32,397 bases of DNA from CAZCZU01 sp964503475 (GCA_964503475.1 CAZCZU010000031.1:1-32397); one strand, 5' to 3'. Shown: positions 1-7,704, counted from the first letter of the stretch. The notes: generated by a model not told the origin, from the letters alone. Made by a program: numbers and translations.

Positions 1-115
1 TGATCCGAGTGGTATCACTGGCATCGATGTCGATCCTGCTTTTAACGCGTTAGCTGCTATGCCTCATGGGTTCTTCGCCGGTCAGTGCAACGCGTGGCGC
101 TTTACTTGCCGCAAT

Positions 116-672
116 TCAGAAGCGGAAGCCGAAATAGTCGATATCGCGGCGGCAGCACTGAGCGACCAGCTCTTCTGCCTCTGTCGAGTAGTAGTGCCGA
201 TAGTGGTCGTGGCTGGAATCGTTGAGGTGCGGGATGGCGCCATGTGCGGGCAGGCGTTCGCCAGGAAGTGCGCGCAGGTCTGCCTCGAAATGTTCGAAAC
301 GGCCAACAGCATCGACTGCCGGTCGCTTGCAGTCGCTGATGGTCAGGTAGTCGAGCCGATTGGCGAGAAACGCGCCATCGCTCCCATGGGTTGCGTACGA
401 AGGCGAATTTGAAATAACCGCTGTAGCGCTCGCCGAGCAGCCCGGTTTGGGGCGCAGCCCTTCAGGGACAGGCCATTTTTCCGTCCTGCCGCGTTATCGC
501 TCGCTGGTGTGCAATGAGCACGCCACGCTCGCAATGCCTTGCAGGGCAGAAAAATGGCCGTATCGGCGCCATCGAACTGAGTGTTAACAGGCCCTGGCAA
601 CTCGGCGATGGAGGAGCCTCCGGTGCGAGGGACGTGGACGAAGAGCAGCCGTGCCCGATCCGAGACGATCAT
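116..672 (-). pseudogene. Decayed family-2 sulfotransferase
   Basis: Three pieces of a PAPS-dependent sulfotransferase (Sulfotransfer_2 type) lie in order but in different minus-strand frames. The first, from an ATG at 670-672, contains FVHVPRTGGSSI, the 5'-phosphosulfate-binding loop. The second, about 375-434, reads YFKFAFVRNPWERW, the 3'-phosphate-binding motif, in another frame with a TGA upstream of it. The third, about 116-380, reads DYLT, VGRFEHFEADL, PHLNDSSH and HYRHYY and ends FGFRF before a TGA, matching the family C-terminus. The stretch that normally joins NPW to DYLT (roughly 50 residues in the family) seems missing, so there is a deletion as well as frame changes. It starts 13 nt after the GNAT gene stops, as if once in the same operon. 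The reading as a pseudogene is sound unless the assembly contains several indels here. Confidence 0.8.
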
Positions 673-685
673 CCGATCGGTATGG

Positions 686-1201
686 CTATGAACCTGCGAT
701 GACCTGGGGATTGGGATACCAGATCAGGCGGTTGTGCATCTCGGAGCTGTCATGGAATTGAAAGCCCATCTTTAAATAGAGCTGCTGGGCAGCAAGGTTG
801 CTCTTCAGTGTTGAGAGCAGGACCGGTGCCTTTATCTGTGCAGCGGTCTGTTGAATCGCGGCGATGACCGTAGTGCCGTAACCCTTGCCACGCGCCTCGG
901 GAATAAAGGCGATGTCGACGACATGAACCGAGTCGGGGCCAAAGTCGATGGTGACCCGGCCGATACGCTCACCCAGCTTCTCCACTACAAAATACATGGC
1001 GTTGGGGTACTGATTGCCGTAGCCGCTAGTCTGGGCCCTGTACTGCATCTCGACGATTGCTTCGACAAAGTCCCGTTCGCCGTCGATCAGCCGCAGGTCA
1101 TTGCGGGTCGAGGCATAGAGCGATTCAATGAAGGGCCGGTCCGAGGCGGTGGAGGGGCGAAGGCCGAGCCCGTTGGGAAGATTGGACATTCCTGGCTGCA
1201 T
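686..1201 (-). CDS. GNAT family N-acetyltransferase
   Basis: A 171-residue protein of the GCN5-related acetyltransferase fold, which transfers acetyl from acetyl-CoA to an amine. Motif A is clear around residues 95-115: a beta strand (VVDIAFIP) followed by the CoA pyrophosphate loop RGKGYG at 104-109. The later NLAAQQLYLKMGF segment is the usual motif B region. The ATG at 1201 has a strong AAGGAG about 7 nt upstream. It is transcribed away from the hydroxylase/sulfotransferase/McjB-like trio across a gap of about 300 nt and just ahead of a broken sulfotransferase. The acceptor cannot be read from the sequence. By position it may be a tailoring enzyme of the same accessory module or simply a housekeeping GNAT. 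Confidence 0.88.
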   Translation of the reverse strand: MQPGMSNLPNGLGLRPSTASDRPFIESLYASTRNDLRLIDGERDFVEAIVEMQYRAQTSGYGNQYPNAMYFVVEKLGERIGRVTIDFGPDSVHVVDIAFIPEARGKGYGTTVIAAIQQTAAQIKAPVLLSTLKSNLAAQQLYLKMGFQFHDSSEMHNRLIWYPNPQVIAGS

Positions 1202-1362
1202 GGCGCGTCTCCTTGGCGGATGCCGAATATGAGTGCCATCAGCGACCCCGAGTATTGGTCAATGGCATTAGCAGGATGTGTACTTTGAATAGAATGGTTG
1301 CATCAATCAAGGGGGTAAGGTTTTGAACCGCGCGCATAGAAGGGCGATGTTGATCTGACCGG

Positions 1363-1542
1363 GTGCAGGTCAATGACTGGCGCGGCCTGGCCGATTTGCG
1401 CTTGTCGTTGCACCCGTTGACCGGGGGGGGGGTAATGGACAGCCCCCCGGATGCTGATTATGTTCAATGGCACGATCAACACACGGGCGTGGTCGATCCC
1501 TTGTTAACGGATGAGACGAAACATGGATGCTTGCCTGATTGA
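1363..1542 (+). CDS. Small hypothetical ORF, possible peptide substrate
   Basis: An open frame of 59 codons from a GTG at 1363; an internal ATG at 1435 would give 35 residues. It ends at a TGA at 1540-1542, overlapping the start of the downstream fusion gene in another frame. The composition looks protein-like (DWRGLADLRLSLHPL, then SPPDADYVQWHDQH, then a Cys near the end), but I recognise no family. A run of ten G lies inside it just before the ATG, so slippage would change the frame for the GTG start but not for the ATG start. Its place directly upstream of the modification enzymes makes it a candidate substrate peptide. It could equally be the tail of a lost gene or non-coding. There is no convincing Shine-Dalgarno sequence for either start apart from the G tract itself. 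Confidence 0.22.
   Translation: MQVNDWRGLADLRLSLHPLTGGGVMDSPPDADYVQWHDQHTGVVDPLLTDETKHGCLPD
1423..1432. repeat. Ten-G homopolymer tract
   Basis: Ten consecutive G residues, followed by TAATGG. Runs this long are prone to slipped-strand mispairing. The tract lies inside the small ORF at 1363-1542, 3-12 nt upstream of its internal ATG, where it could affect the frame or ribosome loading. It is also a place where sequencing error is likely. Confidence 0.9.
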
Positions 1543-3322
1543 ACTGACACGAATTGCGCGGACATTCCTCGATCCGCAGCAGCGCCTGCCGGATATGCTG
1601 GACGAGGCGAAGTCGCTTCGCGACATGCTGGAAAGGCGCACGGCCTTCGAGTCCAATCCGGACGGTGGAATAAGCGCGGGGGAGACCCGGCTGGACAGCG
1701 GCCTGGCTATTTCGCCGACCACAGCGGCAATGTGCCTCCGTGAGCTGTATCGGACACCCGCTTTTACACGCGGGCTGGGTGCTGCAATCCAGGACTCCCT
1801 GCAAGCGGAACGACCGGTCCGTATTCTTTATGCCGGGTGTGGTCCTTACGCCCTGCTGGCACTTCCCCTGATGACATTATTCTCCAGCAGACAGGCTGTT
1901 TTTACCTTGCTCGATATCCATCAGCAGTGCCTCGACGATGCGATGGCACTGATCGATTCACTGGGGCTATCCGGGCATGTGGAAGCCTGCGTATGCGCTG
2001 ATGCCACGCGCTACGAGATACCGGCGGACGCCATCCCCGATGTGATTGTCAGCGAAACCATGTCCGTGACGCTGCACAATGAGCCGCAGGTTGCTATCGC
2101 CCGCAACCTGCTATCGCAGGCTCCGGAGGCACGGATGGTGCCAACGTATGTCAGTGTGGAGGCCTGCCTGCTGGACGGAGCGCGCGAACATACCTTCCTG
2201 CCGGCTGACCATGTTGGTGAAATTCCGGAGCCGCAACGCGACAGGATTTACCTGGGAAAGATATTCGAACTGGATGCGGCCAGTATCCATCAGTGGAAAA
2301 ATATCAAAGGAGAACAACTGCCGGCAGGGAAAATAAAATTACCTGTCCCGTTGAAAAAACGCTATCGGCTCCATTTGCTGACCCGCATCACCACCTACGG
2401 AGATACCTGCCTGGACGATTATGAAAGCAGCTTGACCATGCCGAGAGCATTCCTCGAGCCCTTTTACGGTGGCGAGGTGTTGCAGTTCCATTATCAGCTG
2501 GGAAGTGACCCGGAATTGCAGTATGTGAAAGTTGCAGACGGGAGTGATGGTGTGGTGGGGCAGGCCGATGGTGATGCCCGTAGTCTATTCCGGCGGGCGC
2601 GGCCTGCCGCTCCGCGAACGCGTTATCTGTGCCTGCCTTTAAGTTTCGATGTGTTTCGCCTGAATGCTGATCTTGCCATGATCCGTGAGAGCGAGTGGAT
2701 CGCCCATCCCAACAGGGGCGCCTACGACCGGGAGTGGCGTTGTGCACCGTTGCGCTCGGTGGGCGGGGCGATCGATCATATCCAGGCGCTGCCGGATGCG
2801 GAGTATGCGGATACCCCTCTGCTTCGGCGCTGCGACTATTTCCGCGAAGTACTGGATAGCTTTCAGTGTGAAATCACCTCGGCACGCCTGATGTCGATGG
2901 GTGCGGACTGCCGCATCAACCCGCACCGCGACCATGGAACCTCCCTCGAGCAGGGTATGGCGCGGCTGCATATACCCATTGCCACGGCACCCGAGGTACT
3001 GTTTAGCATTGAAAATGAAACGGTTCACTTCGCCGCCGGGCATACCTGGTATCTGAATGCAGATTGCCAGCATGGCGTGAATAACGGCAGCCGGCAGGCA
3101 CGCATCCATCTGATGCTTGATTGCATCGTCAATCCCTGGCTGGAGAAGCTGTTTGCTGAGGCTGGATTCAAGGCAGAAGCAGGGCCGAAATACGGTGATC
3201 CCTCGATCAGCGATGACAATGTGGAGGCGATTATGGCCAACCTGATGGCCATGGATAGCGAGATGGGAAATGAGCTGGCCGCACAGCTGCGTGCTGCCCG
3301 CGAAGCTGCCACCTCGTCGTGA
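1511..3322 (+). CDS. PRMT-like methyltransferase fused to Asp/Asn beta-hydroxylase
   Basis: A 603-residue two-domain protein. Residues about 95-340 look like a protein arginine methyltransferase fold: motif I ILYAGCG at 106-112, an acidic residue at D135, D164, and SETMSVTLHNE at 181-191. In that last motif two Glu lie nine residues apart, as in the PRMT double-E loop, and a PTYVSVEA strand like the start of the PRMT barrel follows. Residues about 370-550 are an Asp/Asn beta-hydroxylase domain, a non-haem Fe(II)/2-oxoglutarate dioxygenase: H472-x-D474 (PHRDHG), distal H521 (QHGVNNGS) and R531 for 2-oxoglutarate. Both active sites look intact. The start may instead be the ATG at 1523, which has slightly better spacing to a GAG. 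The stop overlaps the next gene as GTGA. The substrate is unknown; both domains act on protein side chains in known relatives, so a peptide or protein target is inferred. Confidence 0.82.
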   Translation: MRRNMDACLIELTRIARTFLDPQQRLPDMLDEAKSLRDMLERRTAFESNPDGGISAGETRLDSGLAISPTTAAMCLRELYRTPAFTRGLGAAIQDSLQAERPVRILYAGCGPYALLALPLMTLFSSRQAVFTLLDIHQQCLDDAMALIDSLGLSGHVEACVCADATRYEIPADAIPDVIVSETMSVTLHNEPQVAIARNLLSQAPEARMVPTYVSVEACLLDGAREHTFLPADHVGEIPEPQRDRIYLGKIFELDAASIHQWKNIKGEQLPAGKIKLPVPLKKRYRLHLLTRITTYGDTCLDDYESSLTMPRAFLEPFYGGEVLQFHYQLGSDPELQYVKVADGSDGVVGQADGDARSLFRRARPAAPRTRYLCLPLSFDVFRLNADLAMIRESEWIAHPNRGAYDREWRCAPLRSVGGAIDHIQALPDAEYADTPLLRRCDYFREVLDSFQCEITSARLMSMGADCRINPHRDHGTSLEQGMARLHIPIATAPEVLFSIENETVHFAAGHTWYLNADCQHGVNNGSRQARIHLMLDCIVNPWLEKLFAEAGFKAEAGPKYGDPSISDDNVEAIMANLMAMDSEMGNELAAQLRAAREAATSS

Positions 3323-4311
3323 GCGCCGCCTTTTCGCCGGAAGAGCGTCTGCTGATTCGCGGCGAAGAGGTGGAGCTGGAACAGCTCTCAAACCTGCGCG
3401 GCTGGTATCCAATGCTGATCCGGCAGCAGAGTCTCTGGTGGCGATTTATTGGCGACAAGCGATTCAGCGAACCCTTCTTTTTCGACAGCGTCAGAAGCCT
3501 GAGAGATGCGAAGCCGCGCTGCCTGCAGTCCCCGTTCAGTGCCCTGGATAAAGTCGCCGACCCGCTACAACCGACCGCCTTCATCTTTCATGTGTCCCGT
3601 TGCGGTTCGACACTGCTGACCCAGCTGCTGGCCATAATGCCGGAGTGTATCTCCATCTCCGAACCGGCCATCCTCGACTCGTTTTTGCGCCACTACTATC
3701 AGGAAGGTGACGATGCTGGGGCCGTGAAACGACTGCGCGGCATCGTTGCCGCACTGGGGCAGAGGCGTTTTGAAGAAGAGCAACAGCTGATCATCAAGCT
3801 CGACAGCTGGCATATCCACAGCCTGCCGCTGTTTCGCCGGGCCTTCCCTGATACGCCGTTTCTGTTCCTCTACCGCAATCCTGTCGAGGTCATGGCTTCC
3901 CACCGTCGGCAACGCGGTCGGCAGATGGTGCCGGGGATGGTGACGGATGCGATGCCTCCGCTCGATTTCAGGCAGGCCTATCCGGGGGATCTGGACGGCT
4001 ATGCCGTGCAAATGCTGGGTGGCTTTTTCGCTGCGGCCTGTCGTTATGCCGACGAGCTGACCCTGGTCAACTACAGCCAGTTGCCGCATATCGTCTGGCA
4101 GGAGTTGTGCGCTTTTCTGGCGATTGCGCCTGCACCACAGCAACTAAAGATGATGCAGGCTCGCGCCGGCAGCCACTCCAAGAGCGGCATGGCCTATGCG
4201 GGTGATTCTGAGGCGATGGATGGCCCCTGTTATGCAACTATCCTGCCCTACTATGAGCAGCTGGAGGCATTGCGCGACAAACAGGTGCTGCTGTCTGCTG
4301 CGCATGGCTGA
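3319..4311 (+). CDS. Sulfotransferase family protein
   Basis: A 330-residue PAPS-dependent sulfotransferase-like protein. The 5'-phosphosulfate loop is FHVSRCGSTLL at about 90-100, and a 3'-phosphate-binding segment YRNPVEVMASHRR lies at about 185-197. An N-terminal extension of about 85 residues (SNLRGWYPMLI, WWRFIGDKRF) precedes the catalytic fold. Translation starts at GTG in a GTGA overlap with the hydroxylase fusion, so the two are almost certainly co-translated. It belongs to a different branch from the decayed sulfotransferase at 116-672. The acceptor is not evident; sulfation of a hydroxyl introduced by the neighbouring hydroxylase is an attractive but untested idea. Confidence 0.85.
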   Translation: MSAAFSPEERLLIRGEEVELEQLSNLRGWYPMLIRQQSLWWRFIGDKRFSEPFFFDSVRSLRDAKPRCLQSPFSALDKVADPLQPTAFIFHVSRCGSTLLTQLLAIMPECISISEPAILDSFLRHYYQEGDDAGAVKRLRGIVAALGQRRFEEEQQLIIKLDSWHIHSLPLFRRAFPDTPFLFLYRNPVEVMASHRRQRGRQMVPGMVTDAMPPLDFRQAYPGDLDGYAVQMLGGFFAAACRYADELTLVNYSQLPHIVWQELCAFLAIAPAPQQLKMMQARAGSHSKSGMAYAGDSEAMDGPCYATILPYYEQLEALRDKQVLLSAAHG

Positions 4312-4340
4312 AGGCAGCAGGATGAGGAGAGTGGCAACGG

Positions 4341-4853
4341 ATGGACGACATGCCTGATATGCGTTTTATAACCTTGTCCCTGGTCCGTCGCAAGGCGCGC
4401 AGTTTAATGCGGCGTACGCTGTTCGAGCAGCTGTGGTTCGTGCCGCTCTGGCTGCTGATGGGGATCGGCCGTCTGCTGATCCTGACCATCCACTTTCGCC
4501 GCCTGGCGCCGCACCTGGGCAGGCCGATGGGCAGTGCATCGTGGGTTCCGCTTATCGATGCGCAAGATGAGGCGCGCGCGCATCTGATCTCACGCCTGGT
4601 ACTGATGGTGGCCAGATACACGCCGTGGAATTCCAACTGCTTTGTGCAGGCGGTGGCGGCGCGGGTGCTGCTCGGGCTGTACGGCATTCCCTACTGTCTC
4701 TTTTTCGGTGTCGCGCGCGATGGCGGCGGCATGCAGGCGCATGCCTGGGTGGTGGCGGGGCGCATCCGGGTCTGCGGCGGCGAGAGTTTCGGTGAGTTTG
4801 CAGTGGTGGGCTGTTTTGCGGCTCCCCGGCTGGTGAGTAGTGCTTCGGATTAA
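4341..4853 (+). CDS. Lasso peptide B2-like (McjB C-terminal fold) protein
   Basis: A 170-residue protein of the transglutaminase-like family found as the leader peptidase (B2/McjB) of lasso peptide clusters. The signature is in the second half: SNCFVQAVAARVLL with the presumed catalytic C100, GIPYCLFFGVARD, then AHAWVVAGRIRVCGGE with H134. The Asp that usually completes the triad shortly after the His is not obvious. The first 60 residues hold a hydrophobic stretch (FVPLWLLMGIGRLLILTI) seen in many B2 proteins. A GGATGAGGAG stretch precedes the ATG at somewhat long spacing. It begins 29 nt after the sulfotransferase. No asparagine-synthetase-like cyclase or PqqD-like B1 partner is present in this window, so a true lasso pathway is not supported; leader removal from some other modified peptide is possible. 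Confidence 0.8.
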   Translation: MDDMPDMRFITLSLVRRKARSLMRRTLFEQLWFVPLWLLMGIGRLLILTIHFRRLAPHLGRPMGSASWVPLIDAQDEARAHLISRLVLMVARYTPWNSNCFVQAVAARVLLGLYGIPYCLFFGVARDGGGMQAHAWVVAGRIRVCGGESFGEFAVVGCFAAPRLVSSASD

Positions 4854-4867
4854 TCATTCATGCTGGT

Positions 4868-4937
4868 ATCACGCGCAGTGATCCGCTAAGTTTCGCGCTC
4901 ATTCAGTGAGACCCCGTAACAGGAGGATCACTGATCC
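4868..4937. repeat. Two short inverted repeats sharing ATCAC/GTGAT arms
   Basis: ATCAC-gcgca-GTGAT at 4868-4882 and GGATCA-c-TGATCC at 4925-4937 lie in the gap between the McjB-like gene and the SRP RNA. They may be operator-like dyads for the RNA gene or weak terminator elements for the operon ahead. No T-run follows either. The repeats are seen directly; the role is unknown. Confidence 0.4.
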
Positions 4938-4994
4938 GACCGGTGCGCAGTCGATTTGCAGCACCGCCAGTTTCCGATTCGTCGGATTCGATTG

Positions 4995-5103
4995 CTGGCC
5001 GGGTCGGGCCCCGCACGGCGAGGCTCCGTGAACCCCGTCAGGTCCGGAAGGAAGCAGCGGCAGCGGATGCATTGCGCGTTGCGGATCCGTCCGGCTCGGT
5101 CAG
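4995..5103 (+). ncRNA. ffs: Signal recognition particle RNA, small 4.5S type
   Basis: The near-invariant SRP RNA core GTCAGGTCCGGAAGGAAGCA occupies 5037-5056; it contains the GGAAG tetraloop region and the asymmetric loop that bind the Ffh M domain. The flanks fold into the expected long hairpin: CTGGCCGGGTCGGGC at 4995-5009 pairs over 15 positions, including G-U pairs, with the 3' arm ending GGCTCGGTCAG at 5103. The length of about 109 nt fits the Alu-less 4.5S form of most Gram-negative bacteria. A T-run follows at once. The RNA works with Ffh and FtsY to target nascent membrane proteins. The exact ends are estimated from the pairing. Confidence 0.94.
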
Positions 5104-5111
5104 CTCTTTTT
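5080..5111 (+). terminator. Probable Rho-independent end of the SRP RNA
   Basis: The GC-rich 3' arm of the SRP RNA helix is followed by CTCTTTTTC with five T at 5107-5111. This is the usual way this RNA terminates, with the mature hairpin itself serving as the stem. Confidence 0.5.
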
Positions 5112-5159
5112 CTCCACTGCTCTGATGCGTTACCTCCCGTTCTGGTTTAACCTCCGGCC

Positions 5160-6314
5160 ATGGTTCTCGATCGCTATATCCTGCGTCTCTGGTTCGCCCC
5201 GTTTTTTGTCAGCCTCTCCATTGCCATTGGTGTGCTGCTGCTTGGCCGCGCCCTGAAGGTGATCGGACTTATCGCCGAGAATGGCGTCGACTGGTCGGTG
5301 ATGTTCCTGATGCTTGCCGCTATTTTGCCCTACTTCCTGGTGCTGACCGTGCCGATGGCCGCCTTCTTTGCCATGCAGTCGGTGATGGTACGCCTGCAGC
5401 AGGGGAGCGAGCTGGATGCCTTCCGGGCCGCCGGTGTCTCCTACCCGCGCCTGTTTCGCTCCGTGTTCGGCATATCGGTGGTGCTGTGGTTGGCACTGAG
5501 TTTCACGGCCATGCAGTGGATGCCGCAGGGGCAGAAGGCGTTCCAGGGTTTTATCTATGCCATTCAGCAGGCCAAATCCGCGCCCAGTTTCGATCCGCAA
5601 CGCTTCAATCGCGACATGGAGGATTTCACCATCTATGTCGATGGAACCGATGCGGAGGGGCATCTGAACGGCTTCATGCTCGAGGATGACCGTCCCGGCG
5701 GTCCTGTGGTCTATCTCGCCGAACAGGCCGAGATCAAGCGGGCCGGCAACCAGCTGCATTTCGATCTTTATAAGGGGACCCGCCTCGAAGGTGGTGGAGA
5801 CAGCCTGCGCGCACTGCAATTCGAGCGTTACCATGTCGCGATCGATGCGGGGCAGATGGGCATGCTCAAGCTGCCCAATGTGCAGGGTAACGTGATGGAG
5901 ATGGGCATGCTGAAGCTGTGGCAGCAGCGCAAGGCCCACGATACGCCCGAGGCGACGGGGGAGTGGCATCGGCGCCTGCTGTTGCCGACGACGGTGCTGG
6001 TGCTGTTGCTGTTTGCCCTGCCGTTGTCACTGGAGCCGAAGCGATCCGGTAAGGCGGGTGCCTATATGCTCGGTATTGCGGTGTTGCTGGCGGTCTACAA
6101 CGTCCAGATTACGCTGCACCAGCAGGTGGCCAGCGGCCACCTGCCGTGGTGGAGCATGTGGGCCGGCCAATTGCTGATGGCCGCTGTCGGCTTTGAGTTG
6201 TCACGCAGGGCGGCCCAGGATCGCCTGCCGTCGCTGCTCGGCTGGTTCGGCGAGTTGGCCTATGCATTCCATGCCCGCTTCATTGCCGGCATGGCCCGGC
6301 GCTGGACGCGCTAG
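5160..6314 (+). CDS. lptF: LptF/LptG family LPS export permease
   Basis: A 384-residue inner-membrane subunit of the LPS transporter LptB2FG, which extracts LPS from the inner membrane and passes it to the LptC/LptA bridge. The architecture is typical: an N-terminal RYILR start, membrane helices at about 10-30, 55-75 and 100-120, a large periplasmic beta-jellyroll-like domain at about 130-270 (FTIYVDG, RLEGG, FERYHVAID), then three C-terminal helices after WHRRLLLPTTVLVLLLFALPLS. The FRAAGVSYPRLF segment at about 85 is the conserved coupling region facing LptB. An in-frame stop lies just upstream, so this ATG is the first possible one, although no clear Shine-Dalgarno precedes it. LptG would normally follow but is not here. 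The call of LptF rather than LptG is by overall resemblance. Confidence 0.88.
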   Translation: MVLDRYILRLWFAPFFVSLSIAIGVLLLGRALKVIGLIAENGVDWSVMFLMLAAILPYFLVLTVPMAAFFAMQSVMVRLQQGSELDAFRAAGVSYPRLFRSVFGISVVLWLALSFTAMQWMPQGQKAFQGFIYAIQQAKSAPSFDPQRFNRDMEDFTIYVDGTDAEGHLNGFMLEDDRPGGPVVYLAEQAEIKRAGNQLHFDLYKGTRLEGGGDSLRALQFERYHVAIDAGQMGMLKLPNVQGNVMEMGMLKLWQQRKAHDTPEATGEWHRRLLLPTTVLVLLLFALPLSLEPKRSGKAGAYMLGIAVLLAVYNVQITLHQQVASGHLPWWSMWAGQLLMAAVGFELSRRAAQDRLPSLLGWFGELAYAFHARFIAGMARRWTR

Positions 6315-6328
6315 GCAGGCTGGTTCAT

Positions 6329-6377
6329 GCGTTGCTTCCGAGCAGGCCATGCACGGCCTGTCGGCAATCAGCAACGC
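6329..6377. terminator. Nested hairpin between convergent genes
   Basis: An inner stem CAGGCC (6343-6348) and GGCCTG (6355-6360) around a 6-nt loop is enclosed by a perfect 8-bp outer stem, GCGTTGCT (6329-6336) with AGCAACGC (6370-6377). It fills the gap between convergent lptF and the O-antigen ligase. There is no T-run, so it may end or stabilise transcripts from both sides rather than act as a classical intrinsic terminator. Confidence 0.5.
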
Positions 6378-6378
6378 C

Positions 6379-7698
6379 CTAGGCCGCGGATGCCTGCTCT
6401 TCCCGGTGCATGGCCAGCGAGGCCACCATGGTGCATGCGAGTGAGAAGAAGATGATGCCGCCCGCCTGATACATCAGCGGGATGGTGATGCCGGCGAAGA
6501 GGTACATCCACAACACTGCCAGCGAGACTTCACCAAGCGTACGGGTCGCCGGGCTGCCCAGCCTGATGTTACGGATGGCAAGGACGATGAAGCCGCCCCA
6601 GAGGAGCAGCAGTGCTGCGACGCCGGGCCAGCCGATTTCGGCCAGCGTTGCCGTATACTGGCTATGCGGATCGTAACAGATGGGATAGGGCCCGTTGCGG
6701 GATTGATTGAAATCGTGCTGCTCGAATTCGGGCGTACCGGGCTTCAGATGATACACGAATGAGAGGACAAACGGCATGTTGTCGGCAATCCAAGCGCGCT
6801 CGGCGTTCAGGTCGACGTAGCCATGATTGCGTGGCCCCAGGCCGATGGGCCTGTCGGCGACCAGGTGTCCGATCAGGTGCCAGATCTCCAGGCGAATTTG
6901 CAGCGAAGGCATGCTGGCTTTGCCATGCAGCTGGTCTTCATACTGGTTCAGGTGACCGAACTGGCTCAGGCCACCGGGAGACAGGGCAAGGCCCGCGACC
7001 AGGATGCCGGCGGCGGTGGAGCTCAGCATCAGGATGCGCCAGGAGCGCTGCCAGATGATATAAACGAGCAGACCGGCGGCGGCCACGAGCATGACCGTCC
7101 GGCTCTGCAGTGCCACCTGCATCATGGCAATAGGGATGATGCCGAGCAGCATCGGCCAGCTGCGGCGCAGCGGATGCCGGATCAGTACGACCAGCATGGC
7201 CAGCATGGCGCACATACTCCAGGCGGCGGAGTAGTTCATGTGCGCCAGGGTGCCGAAGATGACTTTGGCATGGTGCGGCAGAAGATCGTGGTATGTGAAC
7301 AGCTGATAGGCCAGGGACCACCAGGCCAACAGGGTGAAGCCGGCAAACGTGGCCCATCCGGCCCGGATCAGGTCCGACTTGTCGCGAATGAATGCGAGGG
7401 CCAGCAGGGCACAGGTGATCGCGCGGAAATCATCGAACAGGCCGAGCATTGCCTGCTCGGGGTGATCGGCGAAAAGGGTACTGACGATACGCAGCCCTTC
7501 GTAGAGCAGCCAGGCCTTCCACAGCCAGGGCGCCAGCTGCAGTTGCCGGATTGCATAGGGGAGGTGGCGCAGGCCGACGAGCAGGGCCACGGGCCAGACG
7601 ATGTTGAGTACGGCCATGCCCTGCATCCATCCGACCAGAAACAGGAACCAGATGGCATAGGCCCAGGGCCGGGGACGCTCATGGGTAAAAAACGTCAT
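6379..7698 (-). CDS. waaL: O-antigen ligase family protein (WaaL-like)
   Basis: A 439-residue polytopic membrane protein with about 11-12 hydrophobic segments, typical of the Wzy_C/O-antigen ligase family. It moves polymer from undecaprenyl diphosphate onto lipid A-core on the periplasmic side. The large periplasmic loop between the later helices carries QIRLEIWHL with a conserved-type Arg and DPHSQYTATLAEIGWPG, whose His corresponds to the family's essential His. It is the last gene of the long minus-strand LPS operon, starting 6 nt after the glycosyltransferase stop. A Wzy-type polymerase shares this fold, so ligase is favoured by genomic context rather than by sequence alone. Confidence 0.8.
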   Translation of the reverse strand: MTFFTHERPRPWAYAIWFLFLVGWMQGMAVLNIVWPVALLVGLRHLPYAIRQLQLAPWLWKAWLLYEGLRIVSTLFADHPEQAMLGLFDDFRAITCALLALAFIRDKSDLIRAGWATFAGFTLLAWWSLAYQLFTYHDLLPHHAKVIFGTLAHMNYSAAWSMCAMLAMLVVLIRHPLRRSWPMLLGIIPIAMMQVALQSRTVMLVAAAGLLVYIIWQRSWRILMLSSTAAGILVAGLALSPGGLSQFGHLNQYEDQLHGKASMPSLQIRLEIWHLIGHLVADRPIGLGPRNHGYVDLNAERAWIADNMPFVLSFVYHLKPGTPEFEQHDFNQSRNGPYPICYDPHSQYTATLAEIGWPGVAALLLLWGGFIVLAIRNIRLGSPATRTLGEVSLAVLWMYLFAGITIPLMYQAGGIIFFSLACTMVASLAMHREEQASAA

Positions 7699-7704
7699 AG
7701 AAGA

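Noticed and set aside
1..115. Possible gene remnant at the left edge
   Set aside because: No frame with a recognisable motif or start is visible in this short stretch.
4341..4853. A complete lasso peptide cluster
   Set aside because: Only a B2-like protein is present. No asparagine-synthetase-like cyclase, no PqqD-like B1, no lasso-type precursor motif and no exporter are seen in the window.
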